64,000 bases of DNA from positions 1-64,000 of the forward strand of contig JAKUCV010007746.1 of assembly GCA_028386065.3 (NCBI GenBank), read 5' to 3'. Source of the DNA: Turnera subulata (Eukaryota; Streptophyta; Magnoliopsida; Malpighiales; Passifloraceae). Under the pieces are notes generated by a model. It did not search any database and was not told where the DNA came from. It saw only the letters and a list, made by a program, of their open reading frames with translations. Below are positions 10,905 to 22,295 of this stretch, piece after piece; the stretch's first letter is position 1, and each line of letters opens with the position of its first letter. Both the position numbers and the translations under genes were made by a program.

Positions 10905-11660
10905 TCATAGATTTCAATTATTTTTGTAATTTATGGAGATACATACCCAACGTAGATTCCCAATCTTCTTTAAGGGACCATTTCATAATCCTGTGATGGA
11001 GCAATATATACTGAATAACCGATGGTCCGAAGGTGGGAAATACTAAGTATGTGACCATTAATCAATTAAGTGGGGAGATCTTATCATGTTGGCTTGATGC
11101 ACTCAAGTGTTGCTGCATATAAAATACCAATTTCTCAAGCAATAATATTTCATCAATGGTCCTGCAATCAGTTGTCAATATTCCCCCAGATCTGTTTGGG
11201 TTTATTTCCAATGATATACAGTCTCCTTTGAAGAAATATACCAGCATTATCTAGATATATAGTCTAGTAACATAAGTAGGGACATATACCTGCAAGTGGC
11301 TTAGTTATTAAATTAGTGCGCACAATGCCAACTTGCGTTACACAATATACCATCTAGTCGATGCATCGTAAAAATTACCTAGATGGTTAACACAGCGGAT
11401 TTATCAGTCCGTATTTATGTCCCTGAACTATTCTCAAACTTGCTGGTGATACTAGGCCATTCTCATCTTAGGAAGGCCGTATAATAACTTTCGCAGCAAA
11501 CAAACTCATGGAAATTCATTGATCGTAAAACTTCTGGTTTTTTAATGAATGACCAAATAAATTTTGTGCATCATTATTTACCCGGGATGGCCCAACCGGT
11601 CATGCCAAACAATATGTCCATGTACCAACTTCAAGTCGGTGCCAGCTCCAGGCTGGATAA
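10905..11660 (-). pseudogene. Decayed copia pol of element C (pre-integrase and integrase side)
   Basis: This continues the relic interrupted by element A. On the minus strand it aligns with E (48120-48830) and D (40861-41560). There HDRLGHPGS-like (GAG pre-integrase) and RLGIYV-like (integrase region) fragments can be read. Many stops and shifts are present. Confidence 0.65.
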
Positions 11661-11965
11661 CTTAGAAAAATTATTTACCAGCTTCTGACTGGTGCATACT
11701 AGCTATAAATTAAATATCTATCAGTCAACTTCTAGTCGGTCTCAGCTTCAGGCTGTATAAACTTATGTACTTAAACACTTAAAATTGCTAGCTTCAGGAT
11801 AGAGCATTCCAACTTCTGGCTGGATATGGTAAGTTTAATAACTTAAATTGCTAGCTTCAGACTGCAATATATGTGCCAATATTATGGTTATTTCTGCCAC
11901 TCATGTCGAAAAGATCAGAATTATTGAGCAAACTTTTCCAAAAACAACTTTGGAGTTTTGTGAAA

Positions 11966-12056
11966 CCGAAAAATCTTCAGGATCTTTTCGGAGATGAGTG
12001 AAAGGGTCCACATTTGAAATACTGATACCTGGCTATCTAAGCTCAGGCTATAAAAG
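11966..12056 (+). promoter_or_regulatory. Promoter region of aORF2 in element C
   Basis: A 26-bp dyad at 11966-11991 has arms CCGAAAA and TTTTCGG, with an inner ATC-TTCAG-GAT hairpin. It is followed by a conserved GGGTCCACATTTGAAA string and a TATAAAAG box at 12049-12056, 58 bp before the ATG. The same order occurs upstream of aORF2 in E, and dyad plus TATA also in D. Confidence 0.65.
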
Positions 12057-12113
12057 AGGGTAGTATTATGTGGTGAAACATATAGAATCAGAAAACCACA
12101 TAAAGATAAAAGA

Positions 12114-12798
12114 ATGCCTTCCCCAACAAAAGTCTTCTTTGTTGAGGGTGCCTCTTTAGGAAGGAGGAACAGGCTAGCATATAGCATGATTAGTGAACAA
12201 CAAGAGGAGTTACCGAGTGAACTCGCAAGAATTCCTCGTTTAGTTTTCGTTGATGAACTATACTCATCTAGGTTCTTTGTAACTCCTATGGAAGAAACCT
12301 TCTTCCTAGAGGACCAAGGCAATTTACGAGCTTCCTTTTATGGCTCGGCTAACTCTATTATGTTTTTCATATTTGATAGACTGCAGGAGTTTCAACTAGA
12401 GCCATCTAGTCAAATTCTGAATCAAAGCAGCTATTATCAAGTTTCTATGATGGCTCGGAGTATCCCAAGGGTATCAGGGTTGTCGCCTACATGGCCCAAG
12501 GTACGACTTTTATTATGGAATTGCAGGGGAATGGCCAGGCAGTCCCAAGATTTCGTGCGTACCTTAAGGGATCTGAAGAATCAGTACAAGCCCGACATGG
12601 TACTGATTACTGAAACCCTGTGGCAACCTGCAGAAAATCATGGAGTAATACCACTCCGTTTTCATCCAACAAATCGGTTTGAGCTACCTGGAGACAACAA
12701 CGTGGGTGGTATGTGGTTCTCCTGGAACGACATTTGTTAGGGTCAACATCAATAGCGAGGCCCAGAGCTTTAGGGCCAATGTTGTACCCAACCGTTAA
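12114..12798 (+). pseudogene. aORF2 of element C (antisense gene, frameshift near the end)
   Basis: Open for 208 codons from MPSPTKVFFVEGASLGRRN. The EEP-like part is present: LLLWNCRGMARQ and MVLITETLW, then GGMWFSWND. A small insertion near 12730 shifts the frame so that translation stops at 12740, about 20 codons early; the family sequence continues in another frame to a stop at 12796-12798. It is antisense to element C. Most differences from the A/B copies are synonymous, while the protein is strongly conserved. Confidence 0.8.
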
Positions 12799-13063
12799 AT
12801 AATTTCATTCAGCTTTATGCATGAGAACAATTCCTCTATGTGGATGTTCTCAAGTAATGATCCCTTCTGTAATAATAATATGTATGTTTTCTTTTAGCCT
12901 TGCCTTTTGTCAAAATCTTCACAGTCATAATAGTTGGAATAATTTCTTCCATATCCTTGGTAACAGGCACTATACTGTCTCATTCACTTCAAGAAATGGG
13001 ACAAAATCAATTTAATAGGATCCATAACAATTTGTTTAATTGCTGTAAATAAGAAAATTTTAT

Positions 13064-13116
13064 ACTCTTCAGGAGTTTATGCTCTTCAGGAGCGCATGCA
13101 TATGATCTTCTAGATC
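13064..13116 (+). repeat. Hairpin cluster in element C
   Basis: Three hairpins in 53 bp: ACTC-TTCAG-GAGT (13064-13076), GCTC-TTCAG-GAGC (13081-13093) and GATC-TTCTA-GATC (13104-13116). Stems differ and the centre is nearly constant. Equivalents lie in D (39452-39518) and E (50392-50431). Confidence 0.8.
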
Positions 13117-14007
13117 AGAGTTACATTTGTATTCTTCATAGTTTATGTATGCAACAGTATTCACATACAGTGTTTCTCTCCCCCTTGAATGCTGTTGCAT
13201 TTTTGGGTAGGTGAAATATTTCTCTTCAGGAGCACATTAAGACCCATGCTCTTCTGGAGCGGGTTAATAAATTTTCATATCAGTAATTTCCGTGTATTAA
13301 GTACAGAATATATCATCACATTGTCTTCAGGACAAATGTCGGGGTCATTATTCGAGGAAACGAGAATTTAATGTGCATATAACAAGAAATAAACAGTAAT
13401 AAGAATAAACATAAAGTAATACGAATAAACATAATGTAAATATAACAGAAATAATAAGGCTGAAAATTAAACATTAAAATTAAAGCAATAAATATATATT
13501 AACTTGCATCTTCAGGGTAAGCAAGAATAATATCATAATTTCGTGGTCATTATTGCGACCAAACATGGTTTCATCAATATTACATTTTTCCAGCTGGGAC
13601 ACGCATTTCTTCAGGTGCGTACACTTCTAATTAAATTTCGTGTGAATAACCATCTTCTTGTGGTAATTCAATGTCCCACTTCTGGTGGTCATATAATTTC
13701 CACCTTTTGCTGGTAATAGTTTTTATTTTTAATTTTCCTTTGATGGATTTTCAAGATCTTTTGAACGGTAAGACTTCGAGTCTTTGTTGTATTTTCCTTT
13801 ATTGAGTCTGCTGGACTCTTATATTTAGTCTTCCAGACTATTATCATGTAAATTTCTGTCTGCATTTAATCCCCATAACAAATTTCTTCCGAAAAATTTG
13901 AGGGCCTCAAATCAAATAACATAATTAAATAAATAAATACTTAATAAATAAACAGGGGCTTTTATTAATTACCCCAAGTAAAATAAATGACAGGAAATGA
14001 AAAATGA

Positions 14008-14310
14008 TGGGCCTAGTACGAGCCCAAACTAAACATAAGTAAAATTAAAGGCAAGAAATTTAAATACAATGGGCTCTTTTATAGCCCAATTAAAATAAAT
14101 GACTAAAAATTAAATGCAATGGGCCTTTTATAAATTAGCCCAATGAAAATTAAATTATCGCAAAGCAAATGCGATGGGCCTTATACGAGCCCAATAAAAT
14201 CGTAAAGAAATTAAAACGAGAAATTAAGTACAATGGGCCTTATATGAACCCAATTGAAATGTAAAGAACATAATATTTAAAATATAATGGGCCTAATATG
14301 AGCCCAAGCA
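14008..14310 (-). repeat. TGGGCC...GCCCA repeat array in element C
   Basis: About six units spaced 50-60 bp apart, each with TGGGCC or TGGGCT followed within roughly 10-15 bp by (A)GCCCA. Similar arrays are in D (38690-38880) and E (50969-51160). TGGGCY is the known plant site II motif bound by TCP factors; whether it works here is not shown. Confidence 0.6.
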
Positions 14311-14655
14311 TAATATAAATGAAAAATAATGAAATAAATACAATAGGCTTCCGGGCTTGCCGGGGAAAACCCAAGGTATCGAATTCCGGCCAAACACTTC
14401 TGGGCTTGCTGGGAAAAACTCGAGACATCGGATTCCGGTCAAACACTTCTGGGTTCACCGGATTCCGGCCATTTCCCCAAGACTCACCGTGAGCTCACCA
14501 TTCATAAAACACCAAAAAAACAACATTAATTAAACAATAATCCTTTCGTCTTGGACCAAATAAAAAATATAAATAACTTAAGGACTAAAAAGTAAGGACT
14601 TATCTGCATAAAACAGAACTCCAGGGACTAAAGTGTAAACCTGGCATCTTCTTCA

Positions 14656-15110
14656 TGAGCTGCAGGCGGCATGGCGGCGGGATGGTGGCAGCTGCAGCAG
14701 GCGAGCAGAGGAGGAGGACGGCAACGGGTCGCAGGCGCTTCGACCCGGTTGGTCACGGTCGTCGCGCACGAAAAAGGGAGGCAACAGGGGACCCGGCTCC
14801 GGTCGTCTTCAACCCGTAGCTCCTAGTTGCTGGTTGCAGCGGCGAGGCGGCTGCGGTTGTGGCAAGGCGTCGGGGCGTGGGTGATGTCGCGGCGTCGCTG
14901 GAGGTGGATGAAGGCGCGGCGTCGCGGGTTTAAGAGCAGACCCGACTTGCCTCGTCGGGTCACGGGCTCGCCGTCGGGTCTTCCCTTCCCGGCGGCGCGT
15001 CAGGCAGCAAAAACGGACGGGGATGGCTGCTGCGAGGCGGCTACAGCGTGGGGATGCCGATGGTGGCGGCGGTGAGGCGAGATGTGTCCGGGAACAAATT
15101 CTCGTGAACA
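14656..15110 (-). other. GC-rich leader of element C
   Basis: A CpG-rich island of about 450 bp just inside the 5' LTR. It ends beside a GTGAACAGTAACC motif (around 15106). D (37510-37990) and E (51690-52270) have the same kind of island in the same place. Open frames here are Arg/Pro-rich and not conserved between copies, so no protein is called. Confidence 0.55.
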
Positions 15111-15231
15111 GTAACCAAGAGGTTCAAAGTTGGCAGAATTTCGTGTTTTTCTTCCCCTATTTTTTGGTCATTTTTCTTCATTCTTTTCAACTTAGAATCA
15201 AAGGCTCGGGTAAGCTTGGTAGAGAACGTTA

Positions 15232-15245
15232 TCGTGCTGATAACG
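15232..15245 (-). other. Primer-binding site of element C
   Basis: CGTTATCAGCACGA on the minus strand, directly next to the 5' LTR. D has the identical string at 37407-37420. Confidence 0.75.
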
Positions 15246-15424
15246 TCTTATGAATAATATGTTTAATGAGTGAGTTTTTGGGTGAAGAAAATAGAGAAGA
15301 GAAGGGATGAAGGAGAAAGAATTGCAGGGGAAGAGCTGCGTCTTTCACGCCCCGCCTTTCATTCATTATTGTTGTTTATATATACAAAATAAGTAGGTAG
15401 AAATGACATCCATATTTTATAACA
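15246..15424 (-). repeat. 5' LTR of element C
   Basis: 179 bp. It matches the left LTR apart from a 9-bp indel and a few substitutions. It is followed by TSD TACAT. Confidence 0.85.
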
Positions 15425-15429
15425 TACAT

Positions 15430-16518
15430 TTTTGTTTTTTGCCTTAATTTTGTGCATTTTTGTGTTTCTTTATCTGATTGTCCATTTATGCATGCAATGC
15501 ACATATAAGACCGTATTAGATACTTTGTAGTAATTGGATGTCGACATACTTATTACAAGGGTTAATAATCTAGTGTGATTTACACCCCCACAAAAAAAAT
15601 CCAGTGTGACCCTGTACTTCTTACTTTTGTTTAGCTTCAGTCCCTTTGTTGTTTTTTATTTTTATTTCATCCCTACTTTGTTGAATACTGCCATATCTAT
15701 TTTGGAAGATGCCTTTTGAATATTACCTGTTTTTTTTGGAAAAATAGAAAAGAAAATAAAAGAAAGAGAAGTTTCTTCTCTCTAACTTTTCCTGCTTTTT
15801 AAAAAAAATCAAATCAATGGGCAGTCATGATGTGTCTTCATAGTCATGGTAAACCTCCTCTGCTAACTAATCTATTTTTTTTCTTTTGAAATATTGCAAA
15901 TGATGCTCAAACTTGATTAATGCAAAATCTCGACGACACTAACTCTTGAATATAGTTCACTGATATAATTGATCCGGCTTTTATTGATTTCTATAGATTC
16001 TGTGTCGTTATGTCAAATTGTTTAGTATGATGAATCCGATCACCTTTAAAAAGAAAAAAAGTCGTCTCTCTTACTTCTACATTGTAAATTATGGGAAGGA
16101 AACATCGAGATTAGCTGTCTCCACCAACTTCATCGATAAGCAAGATGCCATTTCTTTTCTTAATTGGTGAACCGTGCTCATTTTCGGCCATATGCAAATA
16201 TGCTTTAGAGAGAATTTACTTTTTAATTGGATCTTTTGCATTAATGATCCCTACATTTATTGCTATTATATTTATTGTTTGTAGTTGTTTTTACCTCGCC
16301 ACAACTTACAAAGAAGTGTTTCCTCTTTACTCCTTCGCTTTTAATCTGCTCACCACAAGCTGTGGCTTTGAAATTGGAGTTAAGAAGGGCAGTTCAATCT
16401 TTTACTCTTTCTAAAAAGTAATCCATCCCTCTTAATGACTCTTATATTATGTGATGCGCCTCTTGGAATTTCAGTTTAGAATGGATAATATAAGCCTTAT
16501 CTCTTTGATGGCATAATT
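15430..16518. other. Intergenic stretch without a recognisable gene
   Basis: AT-rich sequence. One open frame at 16145-16414 is hydrophobic and has no supporting features. Nothing else was recognised. Confidence 0.5.
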
Positions 16519-17935
16519 CTTCTTTTTTTTTTTTTATCTGGAAGGGGAAACCTCATTAATGCTTAAACATGAATAGTTCTGGGAATCTGGTTCCCAAGTA
16601 AATTAGAAAGCAATATAGAGACTAACCCGTCAGGCGGATGAACAAAATGGAAAACTCCTAAAGGAAACTTAAAAGCCAAGTTGGCCAGCCAATCCGCAGA
16701 GAGATTGGCCTCTCTGAAAATGTGCCTAAGTTTAACTTGCCAGTGTCATTGAAGAAGGGACTGGACAACACGAAACATACCAGCGTAACGTTTATTGCGC
16801 ACCTCCTGTAGACGCAAACTAGAAATGACCTGCAAGGAATCAACCGGCACTTCAACATGTAACCCATATCCTATGCACGAGACAATCCAACAAACAAGCC
16901 CCAAAGCTCAGCTTGCAAAGGGGAACAAGTACCGATATTGAAACTGAAACCGGTAAGCCATTCTCCATTAGGACCACGCAATAAACCACCTGCCGAAGCA
17001 GCAGGGTCTGCCCCTTTCACCGCACCATCGGCATTGAGCTTAACCCACCCTGAGTCCGGCAGGAGCCACTTAATCAACACCGTCTCACGGGCCAACCTGC
17101 AGCCCAGGGACGGTACAAGACAAGTGGCTGAAGCAAACTCAGCAGCCAAAGCTAACGAATATTCGGTTGGATTGAAGGGAGTCTCCTCATCAGAATCAAA
17201 CACCTGTGCATTTTGCCACGACCATAACTTCCAACATACTACCCCAAAGAGAACATCCTACAAACAGAATCCCCACAGAGAATTGGCGAGACAAATTCAG
17301 AGATAACCAATCCGAGGCCAGAGTTGGGCCAAAGAAGTTGGCAGGTAGGATATGACTAAAGCCTACCCAGATGTCCTTGGCCGAGGAGCAATCCCGAGCC
17401 ATATGAAAACTTGTCTCATCAGCGACACCACATAATGGGCATAAGGGGTCAATCACAAGATGACATCTAACACGCCGACTATTTGTAAGAAAAGCATCAT
17501 GTGTGAATAACCATAAGAACATCCGGATCCTCTTAGGGCCAGATCAATGCCAGATTAGCTTCCAAAGAGAACCCATAGGAGACGGGCCAGAGAGAGAAAT
17601 AGAATTATAAGCTGAAGTTGTACTAAACTCACTCGATGGAGTGTATTTCCAATACACTGAATCCGGGCCATTGGAAATTGAAGGCAAGAGGCAACCAACA
17701 ATTTTAAGACAAAATGCCGCCGATAAGAGGTGTTGAAAACGCATCCAATGCCAGACCCCTGTTGGGGAAATATAGTGAGCAACTACCTCCTCCCTCATAT
17801 TCTCCCGTAAAGAGCCAATAACATGCCCAATAAGAGACCCACATTCCTCAATCCAAGGGACCCAATACCTTGCCGCACAACATGCCAAGTCCATGCAATA
17901 CCACGCCACAACAAAGAACACCTAGAGGTTCTAAG
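16519..17935 (-). mobile_element. LINE 3' end (5'-truncated)
   Basis: The minus strand carries the C-terminal part of a LINE ORF2, a short 3' UTR and a poly(A) tail seen as a T-run at about 16519-16532 on the plus strand. The 5' boundary, near 17935, is where coding similarity ends. I could not fix a target-site duplication. Confidence 0.75.
16563..17921 (-). pseudogene. LINE ORF2 C-terminus: RT zinc-binding domain and RNase H
   Basis: The first part (17544-17921) is the region before the zinc-binding domain, ending in an in-frame TGA (17544-17546). Next comes a zf-RVT-like stretch with CPLCGVADETSFHMARDC. A one-base frameshift near 17200 leads into RNase H: KLNADGAVKG carries the first acidic residue, a GG core, and LQAELWGL the second. 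The end REANLSADWLANLA fits the last RNase H helix. Stop at 16563. The reverse-transcriptase and endonuclease parts are absent. The element is dead and 5'-truncated. Confidence 0.8.
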
Positions 17936-18143
17936 CGTGTCTGGCAATGCATAAAACCGCCTCGCTGCATGTATTTGGCTTAATTATTATCTTATAATTT
18001 TTGTAGCTTCTTTAATGTCAAAATACGAGTCACCCTTCTTTAATGCATCATAATGGAATTTTCATGGAGTATTAGAGTTCATATTCCTAGAGTTACTTTA
18101 CATAGCAAGGCCAATGTTAGTAACATTTGAGCAAGAAACCATT

Positions 18144-18717
18144 TTATGTCCCGGATCAGACACACATATGTGTGCATACATATTGTCATGGATGGACTTC
18201 TAGATAGTGTTTATTTAGATATCAACATTGGTGATGTATAATCTTTTCTTTTACATATGTGATGTACAAATTTACTTTATTCTAATTATGCTTTACCTGC
18301 TATGAATGACTTCCTCATTTCGTTGCAGACTTTACATGACATGTCATAAAAATTCCATGCCCAACAACAAAGCTGACAGTTAGCTGATACTTCAAACGTT
18401 TCTTTTTCAATTGTAAATTAATTAATCGAAAAATTTTGGCTTATCCTCGGCAAAAAAAATGGCTTATCAATCTCATCTACAGTTTAACAGATGTCGGAGG
18501 AGATGCTGCCGAAGAAGTAATACCAGCTGCTCGTTGCCAAAACTTCGATCCACGGCATGGATCTATTGGGTGAGCATATGTATTTGGCCGAACCATGGGT
18601 TCGTGCACAAGGTGTTGGAGATCCAATGCGATTTCCTCACATGCGTCTGAGATAGGCAGGCCTAAGCATAGGAGGACGTTGATGTGTTGGATTTGATTTA
18701 AGATATGCTAGCCCCAG
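18144..18717. repeat. Duplicated segment, copy 1 (blocks X then Y)
   Basis: Block X (18144-18474, from TTTATGTCCCGGAT to CTTATCAATCTCATCT) and block Y (about 18506-18717, containing GGGTGAGCATAT and ACAAGGTGTTGGA) both recur on the same strand at 19519-20062, but in the order Y then X. No protein or transposon signature was recognised. Confidence 0.75.
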
Positions 18718-19518
18718 AATAGGCTCGGCTGACTCTGGCTTGAGATGTAGATGAGGGTTGACATTTCCTGGAGAAGGGCTAAAATCAACTCAACAGTGCC
18801 CTCGACCTGCAGGGACCATAGGCGGAGTCGAATCCTCTCGAGAAAGATTGACAGTTGCTGGTCAGTGCTCGAAAGTGGCTAGAGGGTGCCTTGCTCCACG
18901 GCCGCCGCAACCAAATCTATAAATGATACTACTCATGGTGTGTACTTACTAGGGCTAACTTTTTCTTGTTGGGCAAGATTAATTATTTGAAAGAACAAAA
19001 AAAAAAAACACTATTAGTTTACCTCTGTTACCTTGTAGTATTTGAGCAATTCGTGGACGGATGCAAACTCGTTGTCCGAATCGCAAGAATCAATGTCTAT
19101 ATCCTAAAGATACAATTAATATCTATGAGGACGAAACCCACAAATCAAAACCATGAAAATCAAATATTGAACACCCAAAGCAGAAAAAACCTTGTTCCTT
19201 GTTTTTTCAAATCCAAGATGTTCAGTACCTGCAGAACATTTCAAAGACATAAAAAATAAATTATAAAATTGCTAACAATTAATTGAAGAAATCAGAGACT
19301 CAGCCAGATAGGGACAGAGCCGGAAGCCGAGTTTAAGTTCCCAAATTGATCTCAGCCCTCCGTTTATTTAATATTCTCTTCTTTTTGTATGATTGATGAT
19401 TGTCTTAAAAATTTTTTTATAAAAAATATCACTTGGGGACTCAAACTCGCATCTGTATCTAGACGTCAGAGGGCTCGATTTGCTGGATCCAGATGCCAGA
19501 GAGCTCGATCTGCTGGAG

Positions 19519-20062
19519 GAGATGCTACTGGAGTACCAGCTGCCCATTGCCGGTACTTCGCTCGAGGGTGTGGATCTGTTGGGTGAGCATATCTATTTGG
19601 TTGAACTATGGGTTCATACACAAGGTGTTGGAAATCTGATCGAGGCAGTTGGTGTTCTACTCGCCTACGTCTGAGATAGGCAAGGGTAAGCATAGGAGGG
19701 CGTTGTTGTGTTGGATTTGATTTAAGATATGATGGCCCCAATTTATGTCCCGGATGACCCATATATATATGGATGGATTTTTAGATATTGTTTATTTTTG
19801 ATATCAACATTGGTGATTTATAATCTTTTTGTTACATATGTGATGTACAAATTTACTTTATTCTAGTTATGCTTTACCCGCTGTGAATGAATTTCTTATT
19901 TCATTGCTGACTATACATGACAGGTCATCAAAATTCCATGCCCAACAACAAAGTTGACAATTAGCTGATACTTCAAGCCTTTCTTTTTCAGTTGTAAATT
20001 AATTAATCAAAAATTTTTGGCTTATCCTCGGAAAAAAAAAATTGGCTTATCAATCTCATCTG
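19519..20062. repeat. Duplicated segment, copy 2 (blocks Y then X)
   Basis: Y is at 19519-19740 and X follows at once at 19741-20062. Just left of it lies a two-copy direct repeat of about 31 bp (CAGAGGGCTCGATTTGCTGG and CAGAGAGCTCGATCTGCTGG). Between the two copies (18718-19518) I see no gene. Confidence 0.75.
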
Positions 20063-20839
20063 TGGTTTTCCTCTCGGAAGTATGAAACCTTCGGACAAAT
20101 TAGGGATGAAAGACTACCATTAGTCAACAATGTATCCTCACTCGACTGAGTACATGTTTGATTACAGTGGGAATGGAATGGGAATTGAAACAAGAATCTT
20201 AATCCATTTTATTTCACTATAAACATCACCATAGTAATTATATCTTGAATTATAGTCAACCAAACGACTCAGTTTCTATACTATCCCAATTCCAAGTACC
20301 AATACAAACCGTCTCTCAATTTTGTTTGCCACAATTTATTAGACCCGACCAAACTCTAGCAAAGCATTTCCATTTGTGTTCTATTTGATTAGATTAGAGT
20401 AAAAGTGAAGGAAAAACTGAAAAAACCAGTTCCGGGCTAACAATTTTCACCAGACACATCACAATCACTCGGGACAACCAAATTAGCCAGCACCAAAAGA
20501 TGTTTCTCCATCTACACCTACAACACTCCACTCCTATTGTAAAATTAAAAGTCCAGTGACAACTTTTGACAGCTAGCGCTAATTGATCCTTAGGTGTCTT
20601 TACAGAACACATTCTTAATCCATTTCTCTTGCCCAGAAGTTCACTCTTCCCTTTCTTCAATAAATTAGTAGAGTTACAGCACCAGTTCTGTGTGATTAAT
20701 AACAACATAGTAGCGAGTTGCCACACGCAATACAAATTGACAGGAAGATTTACACATAAATTGCTGTGGGAATTACAAACATGGTTGTCCCACAAAATGA
20801 TACCTTTCAAGCAAATGTTTTAATGGTGTGCAGGAGTGT
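20063..20839. other. Intergenic stretch without a recognisable gene
   Basis: No domain or repeat partner seen. A 138-codon minus-strand open frame (20394-20810) has no recognisable motif and is not called. Confidence 0.5.
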
Positions 20840-21231
20840 AATCCATCGGGAAATGGTTCCCCATATCACATACTCTGAAGTAATTAAGAGAGCAGGAAAC
20901 TTACTTATATTTCCTAGCGGCACAGCGGATTAAGAGCTTGTACTTGGTTTACCGGTCGGTAGAAGTTGTCACAGTACGTTGGATCAACTTCTGAATCTCC
21001 ACAACCTAAACCCTGGTATGTATTTCTCAATCTTGTGTATGTTTCTCGCACCTATGCTATTCCTTTTATAGCAGGTATATTGGTGGATGCTGAGCTGGTG
21101 GAGGTCTCTCTATTTTCTTTGCAGCTGGTGGAGGCTCCTCCACTATGATAGTGCACCATGATAAACTGTGGAGGTCCCATCATGATGATAGTGCACCCCA
21201 TTGTGGGTGTACTAATCATTTTATTCCAACA
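20840..21231 (-). repeat. 3' LTR of element G (outer boundary approximate)
   Basis: On the minus strand it starts TGTTGGAATAAAATG at 21231 directly after the purine tract. A TATA box (GCTATAAAAGG) lies about 160 bp in. The far end cannot be fixed because the 5' LTR and TSD partner are missing. Confidence 0.5.
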
Positions 21232-22295
21232 TCTCCCACTCACACATAATGGGAGTGCACACATACACTAACCATGAGAAACATATTCTCTTGAGAACCT
21301 CATACATTCATACAGGGAAGTAGATCGTGTGACCAGCATACTTTGAGAGCCTAATGCTATACATCTGTTATATATAGCCTCTCAATCGTGATGAAACCTG
21401 TAAGTAGATCAGAAAGTATGCAAGTACCCTAGATCATATGAATCACATTAGATATCTCCCAAATATCTCTCTTTTTTTGTATCAATATTTTGTATCCACA
21501 ATCATGACCATAAGTCATAATTGGTGTACCGGAGAATACAAACTAATGAGATTCCTCTAATGATCTTCCTCTTCTCACGATCCTCTTAACTCAACTTAAC
21601 TTGCTTTTCTAGACATGTCCCGCCAGACCGAATCAATGTCCATGGTCCTTTGGCAACACACTAAGATAGCAAACATTAGGCTGAGTATCGAGTACCTGAT
21701 CGGAGTTCTAGGGGTGCATAGTAGAGCCACCATAAAGGCCCTAGGTCTCACACAACATAAGTAGAGAATAAACTTATGTTAACCCATTTTGTCGCAAAAA
21801 AATGCACACATGGTATGAAACATGTGCTACAGCATTTTCTCCTTTTCCCATGGAGCGTATGTCTTTTCCCATAAAGAATGCTGTACAGATGATATTTAGA
21901 CACCATAAGCATCTAAACTTGAGTTCCTCGATCTACACATAAACTTTAACTCACATCAGGCTTATAAAGTAGACTAGATGAGCGTACTTCATCTATAGAA
22001 TGACCTTTTTATCATTTTTCATACGACATCTGTTGTTTTAAGACATTGGCTCTCAAATTACCCATAAGATAATTTTACTTAAAACTATCTCATCTCCACT
22101 TATCACTTAGATAAGGAGGCGGTTACCTGTGTGAGAAGGCTAACCTCTTGTCTACTCGACATACTCTAAAATGAAACAGAAGAATGTACATAACATTCAC
22201 TTAAGTAATAGCACATATGTATGAAAATCAACTTTATTTGAAGAACATTATAAAACTCATGTGAACAATGGGAAAAAAAAAGAAATGAAGTATTC

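Larger units (their letters stand above)
974..15424 (-). mobile_element. Element C: copia-type LTR retrotransposon with decayed pol, interrupted by element A
   Basis: Two similar terminal repeats (974-1161 and 15246-15424) are flanked by the same 5-bp duplication TACAT (969-973, 15425-15429). The primer-binding site beside the right LTR and the purine tract beside the left LTR put the element on the minus strand. The order from its 5' end is LTR, primer site, GC-rich leader, long non-coding region, an antisense gene (aORF2, plus strand), decayed copia pol, purine tract, LTR. Element A sits inside the pol relic with its own TSD (TCCTG). No intact gag or pol remains, so mobility would have depended on proteins supplied by a related element. 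It shares layout and stretches of sequence with D and E. Confidence 0.85.

Noticed and set aside
16145..16414. 89-codon hydrophobic frame as a membrane protein
   Set aside because: AT-rich DNA yields hydrophobic codons; no homologous motif or promoter seen.
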